Positions 6,271 through 14,957 of a stretch of DNA of 64,000 nt are shown in pieces (the first letter of the stretch is position 1; every line of letters begins with the position of its first letter). The position numbers were made by a program, and so were the translations under genes. Source of the DNA: Actinomycetospora cinnamomea (GTDB lineage Bacteria > Actinomycetota > Actinomycetes > Mycobacteriales > Pseudonocardiaceae). The notes below the pieces were generated by a model. It saw nothing but the letters and a program-made list of their open reading frames with translations. It ran no database searches and had not been told where the DNA came from. Location: contig NZ_QEKW01000001.1 of assembly GCF_003096675.1 (NCBI RefSeq), positions 930,001 to 994,000 on the forward strand. The letters are read 5' to 3'.

Positions 6271-8478
6271 GTGACGGCGCGGGAGCACGACCAGGAACTG
6301 CGGGGCGAGCAGGCCTACGTGGCCGGGCTGTATGCGCGGCTCGACGCCGAGCGTGCACGGGTGCAGGGCGAGTACCGGACGGCCCTGCGGGGCACCGGCG
6401 GGACACCGCTGGAGCGCGACGACCGGGTTCGCGCCGCGGCGAAGCAGGTGCGGCGCCTCGACGTCGCGGACGACGGGCTGTGCTTCGGGCGGCTGGACGA
6501 CGCCGCGGGTGAGCGGTCGTACATCGGGCGGATCGGAATCCTCGACGAGGACGACGACTACGCGCCCCTGCTGCTCGACTGGCGGGCGCCGGCGGCGCGC
6601 CCATTCTACGTCGCCACCGGCGCGCATCCGGAGGGCATGCGCCGGCGCCGGCAGTTCCACACTCGTGGGCGGCGGGTCGTCGACTTCACCGACGAGCTGC
6701 TCGGTCGCCCGGACGGTGCGGGCAGCGACCCGGACGACGGCGACGCGGCGCTGCTGGCGGCGGTCAACGCTCCGCGGGGCGAGGGCATGCGCGACATCGT
6801 CGCGACGATCCAGGCCGAGCAGGACGAGATCATCCGGCTCGACCACCCCGGGGTGACCGTGATCGAGGGCGGGCCGGGGACGGGCAAGACCGTCGTGGCG
6901 CTGCACCGCGTCGCGTACCTGCTCTACACCCAGCGGGAGCGGATGGAGCGCCACGGCGTGCTGGTCGTCGGACCGAACCCGGCGTTCCTGCACCACATCG
7001 GGCGCGTGCTGCCGTCGCTGGGCGAGTCCGACGTGGTGTTCACGACCACCGGCGGCCTCGTGCCCGGCCTCCGCGTCACCGCCGAGGACACCCCGGACGC
7101 GGCGCGGCGGAAGGGGTCGCTCGCGGTGCTCGACGTGCTCGCGGCGGCGATCGCCGACCGGCAGCGCCTGCCCGCCGAACCGATCCCGATCCCCCTCGAG
7201 GACACCACGGTGCGGATCGACGCCGAGACCGCCGCGTGGGCGCGGGAGGAGGCGCGGGCGGGCGGGCTCGCCCACAACCCGGCGCGGGCGGTGTTCACCG
7301 AGATCGTCACCTATGTGCTCACCGAGCGGGCGACCTCGCGCATCGCCCGCGGCTGGCTGACCCGCGACGACCGCGACGCCTGGGAGCAGATCCGGGCCGA
7401 CGTCGGCGGTGAGCTCGCGGAGAGCGAGGCGCTGGCCGCGGCGCTCGACGCGCTGTGGCCGGTCCTCACGCCGGAGACCGTGCTGGCCGACCTGTACGCC
7501 TCGCCCGAGCGGCTGCGGGCCGCCGGCGCGGACGCGGCGCTGCACCGGGCCGACGGTGCGGCCTGGACGGTGTCGGACGTCCCGCTGCTCGACGAGCTGG
7601 TCGACCTGCTGGGGCCGTCGGCGCCGCCCGACCGGTCGGCCGAGCAGGAGCGCCGCGCGGAGGCCGCCTACGCCGCGGGCGTCATGGAGATCCTGGCCCT
7701 GGACCGCGAGGAGCTGGACGAGGACCTGGGCGTGGCCGTCGGGGACCTCATCCACGCCGAGGGCCTGGGCGAGCGGTTCGTCGAGCGCGACACCCGCGAG
7801 CTCGCCGAGCGTGCTGCCGCCGACCGCGACTGGACCTACCGCCACGTCGTGGTCGACGAGGCCCAGGAGCTCTCGGCGATGGACTGGCGGGTGCTCATGC
7901 GGCGCTGCCCGAACCGCTCGTTCACCGTGGTCGGCGACCTCGCCCAGCGCCGGTCGCCGGCCGGGGCGACGTCGTGGGGTGCCGTGCTCGACCGCTACGT
8001 GCCGGGCCGCTGGGTGTACCGCTCGCTGACGGTGAACTACCGCACCCCGGCCGAGATCATGGCGGTGGCGGCCGGGGTGCTCGCCGAGTTCGCGCCGGGG
8101 GTGTCGCCGCCGGAATCGGTGCGCGCGAGCGGCGTACGGCCGTGGGCGCGCCCGGTCACCGACGACGACCTTCCCGCCGCCGTCGAGGAGTTCGTCGCCG
8201 ACGAGGCCGGGCGGGAGGGCACGAGCGTCGTCATCGGGCCGCCGGAGGTGCCCGGCGCGGTCGCGGCGTCGGCGACGAAGGGCCTGGAGTACGACGCCGT
8301 GCTGGTCGTCGACCCGGCGCGCATCCTCGCGGACGGTGTGCACGGCGCCGCCGACCTCTACGTGGCGCTCACCCGCGCCACCCAGCGCCTCGGCGTGCTG
8401 CACCGCGACCCGCTGCCGGTCGCCCTGAGCGGGTTCGCGGAGGCCCCGGCGGGGGCCGGGACCGGTCAGGGGTGGTAG
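6271..8478 (+). CDS. helR: HelR-like helicase-fold ATPase acting on RNA polymerase
   Basis: 735 residues of UvrD/HelD superfamily. Walker A GGPGTGKTVV lies near residue 200, after an N-terminal coiled region of the HelD type (EQAYVAGLYARLDAERARV). Walker B is VVDEAQELSAMDWR, and later motifs include VVGDLAQRRSP and YRTPAEIM. HelD proteins strip RNA polymerase from DNA; the HelR branch displaces rifamycin from RNA polymerase and gives tolerance. Assignment to HelR rather than HelD rests on the RAE-like element just upstream. GTG 6271 follows GAGGGGG; earlier in-frame starts would read through the palindrome. It overlaps a small convergent gene by 13 bp. Confidence 0.8.
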   Translation: MTAREHDQELRGEQAYVAGLYARLDAERARVQGEYRTALRGTGGTPLERDDRVRAAAKQVRRLDVADDGLCFGRLDDAAGERSYIGRIGILDEDDDYAPLLLDWRAPAARPFYVATGAHPEGMRRRRQFHTRGRRVVDFTDELLGRPDGAGSDPDDGDAALLAAVNAPRGEGMRDIVATIQAEQDEIIRLDHPGVTVIEGGPGTGKTVVALHRVAYLLYTQRERMERHGVLVVGPNPAFLHHIGRVLPSLGESDVVFTTTGGLVPGLRVTAEDTPDAARRKGSLAVLDVLAAAIADRQRLPAEPIPIPLEDTTVRIDAETAAWAREEARAGGLAHNPARAVFTEIVTYVLTERATSRIARGWLTRDDRDAWEQIRADVGGELAESEALAAALDALWPVLTPETVLADLYASPERLRAAGADAALHRADGAAWTVSDVPLLDELVDLLGPSAPPDRSAEQERRAEAAYAAGVMEILALDREELDEDLGVAVGDLIHAEGLGERFVERDTRELAERAAADRDWTYRHVVVDEAQELSAMDWRVLMRRCPNRSFTVVGDLAQRRSPAGATSWGAVLDRYVPGRWVYRSLTVNYRTPAEIMAVAAGVLAEFAPGVSPPESVRASGVRPWARPVTDDDLPAAVEEFVADEAGREGTSVVIGPPEVPGAVAASATKGLEYDAVLVVDPARILADGVHGAADLYVALTRATQRLGVLHRDPLPVALSGFAEAPAGAGTGQGW

Positions 8479-8624
8479 TCGTTGGCCACCCGCTCGGCGG
8501 CGAGCAGAGCGGCGAGGTCGGGCTCGGCGGTGGGCGCCGGGGTGTGGTCGGGGGTCTCGTCCGGGGTCACGGCATCCGCCGTCCCGGGGGACGCCCCCTC
8601 CGGGGGTGTCGTCTCGGGGATCAT
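8466..8624 (-). CDS. Small Pro/Thr-rich hypothetical protein (52 aa)
   Basis: Starts MIPETTPPEGASPG and ends LLAAERVANDYHP. The first 35 residues are Pro/Thr/Glu-rich and likely disordered; the last 17 look helical. ATG 8624 has a clear AGGAGA site 6 nt upstream, which is the main support. The 3' end overlaps helR by 13 bp, convergently. I do not recognise the family. Confidence 0.55.
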   Translation of the reverse strand: MIPETTPPEGASPGTADAVTPDETPDHTPAPTAEPDLAALLAAERVANDYHP

Positions 8625-8702
8625 CCGCGTCTCCTCACCGCTCGCCGGATGTCCCAGCCTGCCCGATGCCCCGGGCCCGCGACAGGGGGACGAGCGCTGC
8701 GC

Positions 8703-9020
8703 TCAGCGCGCGCGGCGGCCCCGGCTGCACGTGGTGAGGGCCTCGAGCAACGGGGCGAGGCGGTGGCCCTCCGGCGTGAGCACGTACTCGGTACGCGGCG
8801 GTCGGGCGTCGAGCACGCGGCGCTCGATCAACCCCGCCGCCTCGAGGTCGGCCAGGCGCGCCGCGAGCGTCGCGGGCGGCACCTGACCGAGCGCCTGCTC
8901 GAACTCGGAGAAGCGGGCCGCCCCGAGGTGCGCGGCGTAGAGCACCGAGAGCGACCAGCGTCGCTCCAGCAGCGCCGTCAGCGCGCGCACCTCGGGCGGC
9001 ACGGGTTCCCGCGAGCACAT
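8703..9020 (-). CDS. HxlR-family winged-helix regulator
   Basis: 105 residues with the HxlR fold: LTALLERRWSLSVLYAAH helix, FSEFEQAL, a recognition region PATLAARLADLEAAGLIERR, a wing with EYVLTPEGHRL. Cys2 is in the place of the N-terminal cysteine that many HxlR proteins use as a redox or electrophile sensor. ATG 9020 begins one base after the lon stop (TGACATG), so translation is probably coupled to lon. HxlR regulators more often sit divergent from a reductase gene, so this placement is unusual. Target unknown. Confidence 0.8.
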   Translation of the reverse strand: MCSREPVPPEVRALTALLERRWSLSVLYAAHLGAARFSEFEQALGQVPPATLAARLADLEAAGLIERRVLDARPPRTEYVLTPEGHRLAPLLEALTTCSRGRRAR

Positions 9021-9021
9021 G

Positions 9022-11334
9022 TCAGACGGCCACCTCGAGGGCCGGCCCCTCGACGGACTCGGCAATCGGCTCGAGCGCGACGTCGAGGACCTCGCCGATC
9101 GTCATCGACGGGTGGAACTCGAGCTGCCCGGCCACGTCGGCGGGGACGTCGTCGAGGTCCGCGCGGTTGCGCTCCGGGACGACGATCTGCGTCAGGCCCG
9201 CCGCGTGCGCCGCCAGCACCTTCTGCTTGACCCCGCCGATCGGGAGCACGCGGCCCTGCAGGGTCAGCTCGCCGGTCATCGCGACCGTGTGCCGCACCGG
9301 ACGCCCGGTCAGCAGCGACACCAGGGCGGTGGCCATGGTGACGCCGGCCGACGGGCCGTCCTTCGGGATCGCGCCCGCGGGGACGTGCACGTGGAACGAG
9401 CGTCCCTCGAACGCGTCCTCGGCGATCCCCAGCTCCGCGGCATGCGCGCGCACCCAGGACAGCGCGATCCGGGCCGACTCCTTCATCACGTCACCCAGCT
9501 GACCGGTGAGCACGAGGCCCTCGCCCGGCATGGACGCCGCCTCGATGAACAGGACGTCACCGCCCGCGCCCGTCACGGCCATGCCGGTCGCGACACCCGG
9601 CACCGCGGTCCGCTCGACGGCCTCGGTGAAGAACCGCTGCCGGCCGAGGTGCCGGCGCACCACGTCGCTGTCGACGACGACCCCGCCGGAGCCGCCCGCC
9701 ACCTCCGTCGCGATCTTGCGGACCAGCTTGCCCAGCTCGCGGTCGAGCTGGCGGACGCCGGACTCGCGGGTGTACTCGGACACGACCAGACGCAGCGCCG
9801 ACTCGTCGGCGGTCACGTCGCCATCGACACCGCCGGTGAGGCCGGCGCTCGCGATCTGCCGCGGCAGCAGGTGGTCCCGCGCGATGGCGACCTTCTCCTC
9901 GACGGTGTAGCCGTCGAAGGAGATGACCTCCATGCGGTCGAGCAGCGGGCCCGGGATCGTCTCCAGCTGGTTGGCCGTCGCGAGGAACACCACCTGCGAG
10001 AGGTCGATCTCGACGTCGAGGTAGTGGTCGCGGAAGGCGTGGTTCTGCGCCGGGTCGAGGACCTCCAGCAACGCCGCGGACGGGTCGCCGCGCCAGTCGG
10101 CGCCGACCTTGTCCACCTCGTCGAGAAGGATCACCGGGTTCATCGTGCCCGCGTCGCGCAGCGCCCGCACCAGGCGGCCGGGCAGGGCTCCGACGTAGGT
10201 CCGCCGGTGACCGCGGATCTCGGCCTCGTCCCGGACGCCGCCCAGCGACATGCGGACGAACTCGCGGTTCATCGCCCGGGCGACCGACTCGCCGATCGAG
10301 GTCTTGCCGGTGCCGGGCGGCCCGACCAGCGTGAGGATGGTGCCGGCCCTGCGGTCGTCCTCGACGCCGCGGTCACGACGCAGCTTGCGGACGGCCAGGT
10401 ACTCGACGATGCGGTCCTTGACGTCCTCGAGGCCGGTGTGATCGGCGTCGAGCACGCCCCGGGCCGCGACGGGGTCGAGCTGCTCCTCGGAGCGCTCCGA
10501 CCACGGCAGGGCCAGCAGCCAGTCGAGGTAGGTGCGGATCATCGAGGACTCGCCGGACTGCTCGCCGGTGCGCTCCAGGCGGGCGAGCTCGCGCTCGGCC
10601 TGCTCGCGCACGTGGTCGGGCATGCCCGCCGCCTCGATCTTCGCGCGGTAGTCGTCGCCGCCGTCACCGGAGCCCTCGCCGAGCTCCTTGCGGATCGCCT
10701 CGAGCTGGCGGCGCAGCACGTACTCGCGCTGCTGCTTCGCCGCGCCGGACTCGACGTCCTCGCGCAGCGACTTGCGCACCTGCAGCTCCGCGAGCCGCTC
10801 GCGCTGCACGCCTACGGCCAGCTCCAGGCGCTCGCGAACGTCGAGCGTCTCGAGCAGGCTCACCTTCTCGTCGTAGGAAATCTCCGGCACCCAGCCGGCC
10901 GTGTCCGCCAGCGCGCCGGGCTCGTCGATGCCGCGCAGGAACGCGGCCACGCGGCCGTCGTCCTCGCGCAGCTCGAGGATCTCGTCCACCACCGCGCGAT
11001 ACGTGGATTCCAGCTCGCGGATGCGCCCGTCGCGCTCCGTGCTGTCCGGGTAGGGCGTCACCTCGACGCGCAGGTGCCCTGCGTCGTCGGGACTGCCCGT
11101 CCCGGCCTTCCCGCGGTGCACGCCGGTCAGCTGCACGGCGGTCACGCCGTTCGGCAGCCGGGTGCGGCCCGTCACGTCGGCGACGGTGCCGACCGCCGCG
11201 AACTGCCCCTCGTGGCGCGGGACGAGCAGCACCTGCTCGCCCTCCTCGGCGCCGACCTCGGCGGCCGGGACCACGACGGTCATGCCCGGGAAGATCACAT
11301 TGTCGTCGACGGGGACCAGCAGCAGCTCGGTCAT
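9022..11334 (-). CDS. lon: ATP-dependent Lon protease
   Basis: 770 residues, full length. The N-terminal substrate-binding domain occupies about 1-300 (LLLVPVDDNVIFPGM start). The AAA+ module carries Walker A GPPGTGKT near 340, then VILLDEVDKVG. The C-terminal serine-lysine protease has the catalytic Ser in KDGPSAG near 662 and Lys in GGVKQK near 705. Lon degrades damaged and specific regulatory proteins in the cytoplasm. Start ATG 11334. The upstream 118 bp hold no clear HAIR or ClgR box that I can call. Followed by the coupled HxlR gene. Confidence 0.95.
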   Translation of the reverse strand: MTELLLVPVDDNVIFPGMTVVVPAAEVGAEEGEQVLLVPRHEGQFAAVGTVADVTGRTRLPNGVTAVQLTGVHRGKAGTGSPDDAGHLRVEVTPYPDSTERDGRIRELESTYRAVVDEILELREDDGRVAAFLRGIDEPGALADTAGWVPEISYDEKVSLLETLDVRERLELAVGVQRERLAELQVRKSLREDVESGAAKQQREYVLRRQLEAIRKELGEGSGDGGDDYRAKIEAAGMPDHVREQAERELARLERTGEQSGESSMIRTYLDWLLALPWSERSEEQLDPVAARGVLDADHTGLEDVKDRIVEYLAVRKLRRDRGVEDDRRAGTILTLVGPPGTGKTSIGESVARAMNREFVRMSLGGVRDEAEIRGHRRTYVGALPGRLVRALRDAGTMNPVILLDEVDKVGADWRGDPSAALLEVLDPAQNHAFRDHYLDVEIDLSQVVFLATANQLETIPGPLLDRMEVISFDGYTVEEKVAIARDHLLPRQIASAGLTGGVDGDVTADESALRLVVSEYTRESGVRQLDRELGKLVRKIATEVAGGSGGVVVDSDVVRRHLGRQRFFTEAVERTAVPGVATGMAVTGAGGDVLFIEAASMPGEGLVLTGQLGDVMKESARIALSWVRAHAAELGIAEDAFEGRSFHVHVPAGAIPKDGPSAGVTMATALVSLLTGRPVRHTVAMTGELTLQGRVLPIGGVKQKVLAAHAAGLTQIVVPERNRADLDDVPADVAGQLEFHPSMTIGEVLDVALEPIAESVEGPALEVAV

Positions 11335-11452
11335 GCGTCACTCCATCACTCGTACTCGGTAGAAGCTACAAGTGTTGAAGTGGCTACGGTATTCCGTGCC
11401 GACGAGCGCCGGCCGGCCCGCACAGCTCGCGGCCCGGCCGGCGCTGCGCGCG

Positions 11453-12763
11453 TCAGCCGACCACGGTGTCGATCCCCTCGTGGTGCTTCTCGAACTTCAC
11501 GTAGTCGTCCTCCATGATCGCCCGCGGATTGAACATGGGGTCGGCGAGGACGCCGTGGACACGGCGGCGCTGCATGCCCATGTTCCCGCCGTCGTAGATC
11601 GGGAGCACCGCGGCCTCCCGGAGGATCTTGCCGAAGCCGTTCTTGGTCTCCAGGCTGTTGACGCCCACGATCTGCAGGCACTTGTAGACGCAGTCGAACA
11701 TCAACTCGGTGACCTGGATCTTGTTCATGGCACCCACGAGCTCGGCGTGCTGGTCGTGCTTGTCGAGGTAGTCCGCGGCGCGCCAGGAGAAGTACCGACC
11801 CATCTCGATCTTCGCGGCGACGTCGCCGAGCACGTAGCCGACGTTCTGGAAGCCGATGATCGGCCTCAGGGCACCGGCGGTGTTGCCCTTGGCGAACTCC
11901 AGGGCCATCTCGTAGGCCGCCCGTGCCATGCCGACGGCGGCGATGGCCGCGACCGGGCCGGACCACGCGAAGTTGCGGTTGATCACGAGGTCGCCGTTGC
12001 CCTCGGCGCCCGGGAGCAGGTTCGCCGCGGGGATGCGGGCGTCCTCGAAGACGATCTCGGCGTTCGAGGCGAGCCGGTGGCCGACCTTGTCGAGGTGCTT
12101 GTAGGTGACCCCGGGCGTCCCCCGCTCGAGGACGAGCGCCGAGAGCCCCTCGGTGCCGCCCTTCTCGGAGTCGGTGCGGACGATCAGCGTCCCGGCGTTG
12201 ACGCCCTGCTCGTCCCACCCGGCCGAGGACGGCCAGTACTTGCGCCCGTTGACGACGAACTCGTCGCCGTCGCGGACGGCGGTCAGCCGCACGCCGGCCG
12301 GTCGCGGCAACGGGATGTCGAAGTTGGCGGTGCCCGACGGGTTGCCGGGCGGCTCGCTCGCGGTCCAGCCCCCGAGGTACTCCCCCGCCGGGTCGGACGT
12401 CGCGGCCCGCAGGAAGCGCTCCTTCTGCTCATCGCTCCCGTACCAGGCGATCGGCATGAGCCCGAGCCCGTTGCACAGCACCGTGCACGCGAACCCGGGG
12501 TCGACGACACAGATCTCCTCCGCGGCGATCACCAGGTCGACGCAGGACACACCCCCGCCCCCGTACGCGGCCGGCAGCATGCACATCGCGATGCCCGCCT
12601 TGTACGCCTCGACGTAGGCCGGCTTGGTCATCTGGAAGCCCTTCAGCGGGTCGGGCTCCGCGTCGGCGTCGGCCACGACGGGCTTGAGGACGTTCTCGGC
12701 GAACGCCCGGACCTCGTGCTGCAGCTTCTTCTGCTCGTCCGACATCGTGAAGTTGACGGTCAT
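11453..12763 (-). CDS. Acyl-CoA dehydrogenase family flavoprotein (variant active-site motif)
   Basis: 436 residues from ATG 12763, preceded by GGAG. The family layout is clear: N-terminal helices, a mid beta-domain (GGWTASEPPGNPSGTANFD, FVVNGRKYW), and a C-terminal four-helix domain. The place of the catalytic Glu is altered: MCAD-like enzymes read YEGT..IQR, whereas this protein reads YDGGNMGMQR near residue 390, so by distance to QR the Glu is replaced by Gly, with Asp just before. It is clearly paralogous to the gene at 13652. It may be an atypical dehydrogenase, a non-catalytic partner, or use another base. Substrate unknown. Divergent from the NsrR-like gene. Confidence 0.85.
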   Translation of the reverse strand: MTVNFTMSDEQKKLQHEVRAFAENVLKPVVADADAEPDPLKGFQMTKPAYVEAYKAGIAMCMLPAAYGGGGVSCVDLVIAAEEICVVDPGFACTVLCNGLGLMPIAWYGSDEQKERFLRAATSDPAGEYLGGWTASEPPGNPSGTANFDIPLPRPAGVRLTAVRDGDEFVVNGRKYWPSSAGWDEQGVNAGTLIVRTDSEKGGTEGLSALVLERGTPGVTYKHLDKVGHRLASNAEIVFEDARIPAANLLPGAEGNGDLVINRNFAWSGPVAAIAAVGMARAAYEMALEFAKGNTAGALRPIIGFQNVGYVLGDVAAKIEMGRYFSWRAADYLDKHDQHAELVGAMNKIQVTELMFDCVYKCLQIVGVNSLETKNGFGKILREAAVLPIYDGGNMGMQRRRVHGVLADPMFNPRAIMEDDYVKFEKHHEGIDTVVG

Positions 12764-13128
12764 GGTGACGCTCCTGCTCTCGGTACATCTCCCGCCACGT
12801 GCGAGCGGGATCAGAGGTATCCGCCGTGCGTCTTCTCCTCGACACGGCGAGCCGGAGGGTCGCGCCGTGCCCGGTGGCTGCGGAAGCCATGCGGCACGGA
12901 CGACCCCACATCGGTCACGAGTGGCGGATCCGGTGTCACGAGCGGCGTCAGGGCCGTCCGGCGGTGTCCTCGCCGGCCGGACGAGAACTAGCATCCGCGA
13001 TACTCCTTCCGAGGCCCGCGAGGACAGCCCGATGACCCAGGACGAGCACGGCCCGGCGATCGGCCCGGTGGTCTCCCGGACGCGGCGCGGGCGCGAGCCG
13101 ACCCGGGCCCGATCGAGACGAGCAGGTC
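12764..13128. promoter_or_regulatory. 365-bp divergent control region with helically phased direct repeats
   Basis: This gene-free stretch separates the acyl-CoA dehydrogenase gene from the NsrR-like gene. It holds two copies of TCACGAG(T/C)GGCG at 12915-12926 and 12936-12947, start to start 21 bp, two helical turns. Near 12985-13010 is an imperfect dyad with arms like AGTATC and GATGCT. An ATG at 13032 opens a frame with Arg-rich, shadow-like composition, which I do not call. Confidence 0.45.
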
Positions 13129-13575
13129 ATGAGGCACACGAGCCACGCCGACTTCGCGCTGCGGGTCCTGCTCTACCTCCGCGTGGCACCCGGCCGCCGG
13201 GGCTCGGTCGGCGACATCGCGCAGGCCCACGACATCTCTCGTCACCACCTGCTCAAGGTCGTGCAACGGCTGGCCGGTGCCGGCCTCGTCACGACCTCAC
13301 GGGGTCGCGGGGGCGGTGTCCGGCTGATCCGCGACCCGTCCTCGATCAGCGTCGGCGAGGTGATGCGGGTGATGGAGAAGGACTTCGCCGTCGTCGAGTG
13401 CCTGGGGCCGGCACGCTTCTGCCGCGTCGCGGGCGTCTGCGGGGCCCGCAGCGTCTTCAGCCGTGCCCTCGACGCGTACTTCGAGGTCCTCGACCGGGCG
13501 ACGCTGGAGGACATCGCGGCCAACGACCTCGGTCTGCGGGGTGCCCTGGGGCTGGTGCCCGGGGCCGGCCGGTAG
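13129..13575 (+). CDS. Rrf2-family regulator, NsrR-like
   Basis: 148 residues. The N-terminal winged helix starts MRHTSHADFALRVLLYL and includes GDIAQAHDISRHHLLKVVQRL. The effector region has three cysteines (ECLGPARFC and CRVAGVC) spaced as in NsrR, which binds a nitric-oxide-sensitive Fe-S cluster. NsrR usually represses NO-detoxifying genes; none is adjacent here. Its neighbours on both sides are acyl-CoA dehydrogenases, so the local targets are probably those genes. Start ATG 13129. Confidence 0.85.
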   Translation: MRHTSHADFALRVLLYLRVAPGRRGSVGDIAQAHDISRHHLLKVVQRLAGAGLVTTSRGRGGGVRLIRDPSSISVGEVMRVMEKDFAVVECLGPARFCRVAGVCGARSVFSRALDAYFEVLDRATLEDIAANDLGLRGALGLVPGAGR

Positions 13576-13651
13576 TCCCGGCGCCGTCGACCGAGGCCCG
13601 GCACCGCACCCCGACCGGGATCCATGACGACGGCGGCCGGGAGGACGCACG

Positions 13652-14956
13652 GTGCCCATCGACTTCTCCCTGACGGCCGAGCAGAGGAAGCTGAAGGCCG
13701 ACGCCCGGGAGTTCGCCCGGGAGGTCCTGCGCCCCGTGGCCGAGCGCGCCGACGCCCTGCCGGACCCGCAGGACGCGTTCCGGGCGATGAAGCCGGTCTA
13801 CGAGCAGGCGGCCGCCCGCGGGTACACCAGCATGTTCCTCCCGGAACGGTACGGCGGCGGCGGCGCGTCGATGGTCGACTTCCTCCTCGCGATCGAGGAG
13901 CTGTGCGCGGTCGACCCGGGCTTCCCCACCGTCCTGCTCGTCAACGGCCTCGCGCTCATGCCGCTGCTCCGCCACGGCACCGAGGCCCAGCGCGAGAAGT
14001 GGATCGGGCGGGCGGCCGCGGACGTGCGCGGCGACTTCCTCGCCGGATGGGTCGTCAGCGAACGCGGGGGCACGGCGAACTTCGACCACCCGAGCCCCCG
14101 CGCCGGCATCCAGCTGGTCGCCGACCACGACCGCGCCCGCGGGGAGTACGTCCTGCACGGCGAGAAGCACTGGCCGTGCAACGCCGGGGGCTGGGACCTG
14201 CAGGGCGCCGACGTCAACCTCTGCGTCGTGCGCACCGACCGCGCCAAGGGCGGCAAGGACGCCCTCAGCGCCGTGCTCGTCGAGCGCGGCACGCCGGGGG
14301 TCGAGTACGCCGTCATCGACAAGATGGCCCACCGCACGTGCCAGAACGTGACCATGACCTTCCGCGGCGTGCGGGTCCCCGCGGAGAACCTCCTCGCGGA
14401 GGGGGACGGGGACCTGCTCGTGAACCGGAACTTCACGTGGTCCGCGCCGATCGCGGGCATGGCGGCCGTCGCCGTCGCCCGCGCCGCCTACGACTTCGCG
14501 CTGAAGTGGGCCAAGACCTACACCGGCGGCGGCTCCGGCCCGATCATCGACCACCAGGCGGTCGGGCACCTGCTGGCCGAGGTCGCGGCCAAGATCGAGG
14601 CCGGCCGGTACCTGTGCTGGAAGGCCGCCCACGACCTGGACGCGTGCGACGGCGAGGCCCACGCGATCGGCGGGATGAGCAAGACGTTCTGCGGCGACCT
14701 CATGCAGAGCGTGGTGTTCGACTGCATGCGGATCGTGGGCGTGAACGCCCTCGACCGGAAGTTCCCCATGGCCAAGCTCTTCCGGGAGTCGATGGTCTTC
14801 CCCCTCTACGACGAGGGCAACCTGGCGATGCAGCGGCGCCGGACGTGGGGCGTCATGGCCGACCCGTCGTTCTCCCCGGACACCGTCGTCGACGGTGAGC
14901 GGCTCACGTTCACCAAGTCGATGGAGGGCTACGGAGTGATCTCGGAGGTCCGCTGA
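13652..14956 (+). CDS. Acyl-CoA dehydrogenase family flavoprotein
   Basis: 434 residues from GTG 13652 behind GGGAGG. Paralogue of the gene at 11453-12763: shared features include PERYGGGG, GGTANFDHPSPR, GEKHWPCNAGGWD and DCMRIVGVNALD. The active-site segment reads YDEGNLAMQR near 386-395; counted back from QR, Glu388 occupies the catalytic base position of MCAD-like enzymes. So this copy keeps the base that its paralogue lacks. The substrate cannot be inferred. The next gene, a LytTR regulator, starts one base after the stop, so the two are probably co-transcribed. Confidence 0.88.
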   Translation: MPIDFSLTAEQRKLKADAREFAREVLRPVAERADALPDPQDAFRAMKPVYEQAAARGYTSMFLPERYGGGGASMVDFLLAIEELCAVDPGFPTVLLVNGLALMPLLRHGTEAQREKWIGRAAADVRGDFLAGWVVSERGGTANFDHPSPRAGIQLVADHDRARGEYVLHGEKHWPCNAGGWDLQGADVNLCVVRTDRAKGGKDALSAVLVERGTPGVEYAVIDKMAHRTCQNVTMTFRGVRVPAENLLAEGDGDLLVNRNFTWSAPIAGMAAVAVARAAYDFALKWAKTYTGGGSGPIIDHQAVGHLLAEVAAKIEAGRYLCWKAAHDLDACDGEAHAIGGMSKTFCGDLMQSVVFDCMRIVGVNALDRKFPMAKLFRESMVFPLYDEGNLAMQRRRTWGVMADPSFSPDTVVDGERLTFTKSMEGYGVISEVR

Positions 14957-14957
14957 C

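Noticed and set aside
11335-11452. HAIR (HspR) or ClgR box upstream of lon
   Set aside because: Only partial half sites such as ACTTG and CGAGT and a short GTAG-AAG-CTAC dyad are present; spacing and sequence do not fit either consensus.
9019-11517. 832-residue open frame on the plus strand across lon
   Set aside because: It is the antisense shadow of lon; composition is Arg/His/Gly-rich without domains, while the minus-strand frame carries every Lon motif.
13032-13673. Open frame from ATG 13032 across the NsrR-like gene
   Set aside because: Shifted-frame shadow, Arg/Pro-rich; the NsrR-like frame has the correct domain and Cys residues.
11453-14956. Nitroalkane oxidase function for the acyl-CoA dehydrogenase pair
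   Set aside because: An Asp lies near the base position and an NO-type regulator is adjacent, which is suggestive, but spacing to QR places Glu or Gly, not Asp, at the catalytic site.
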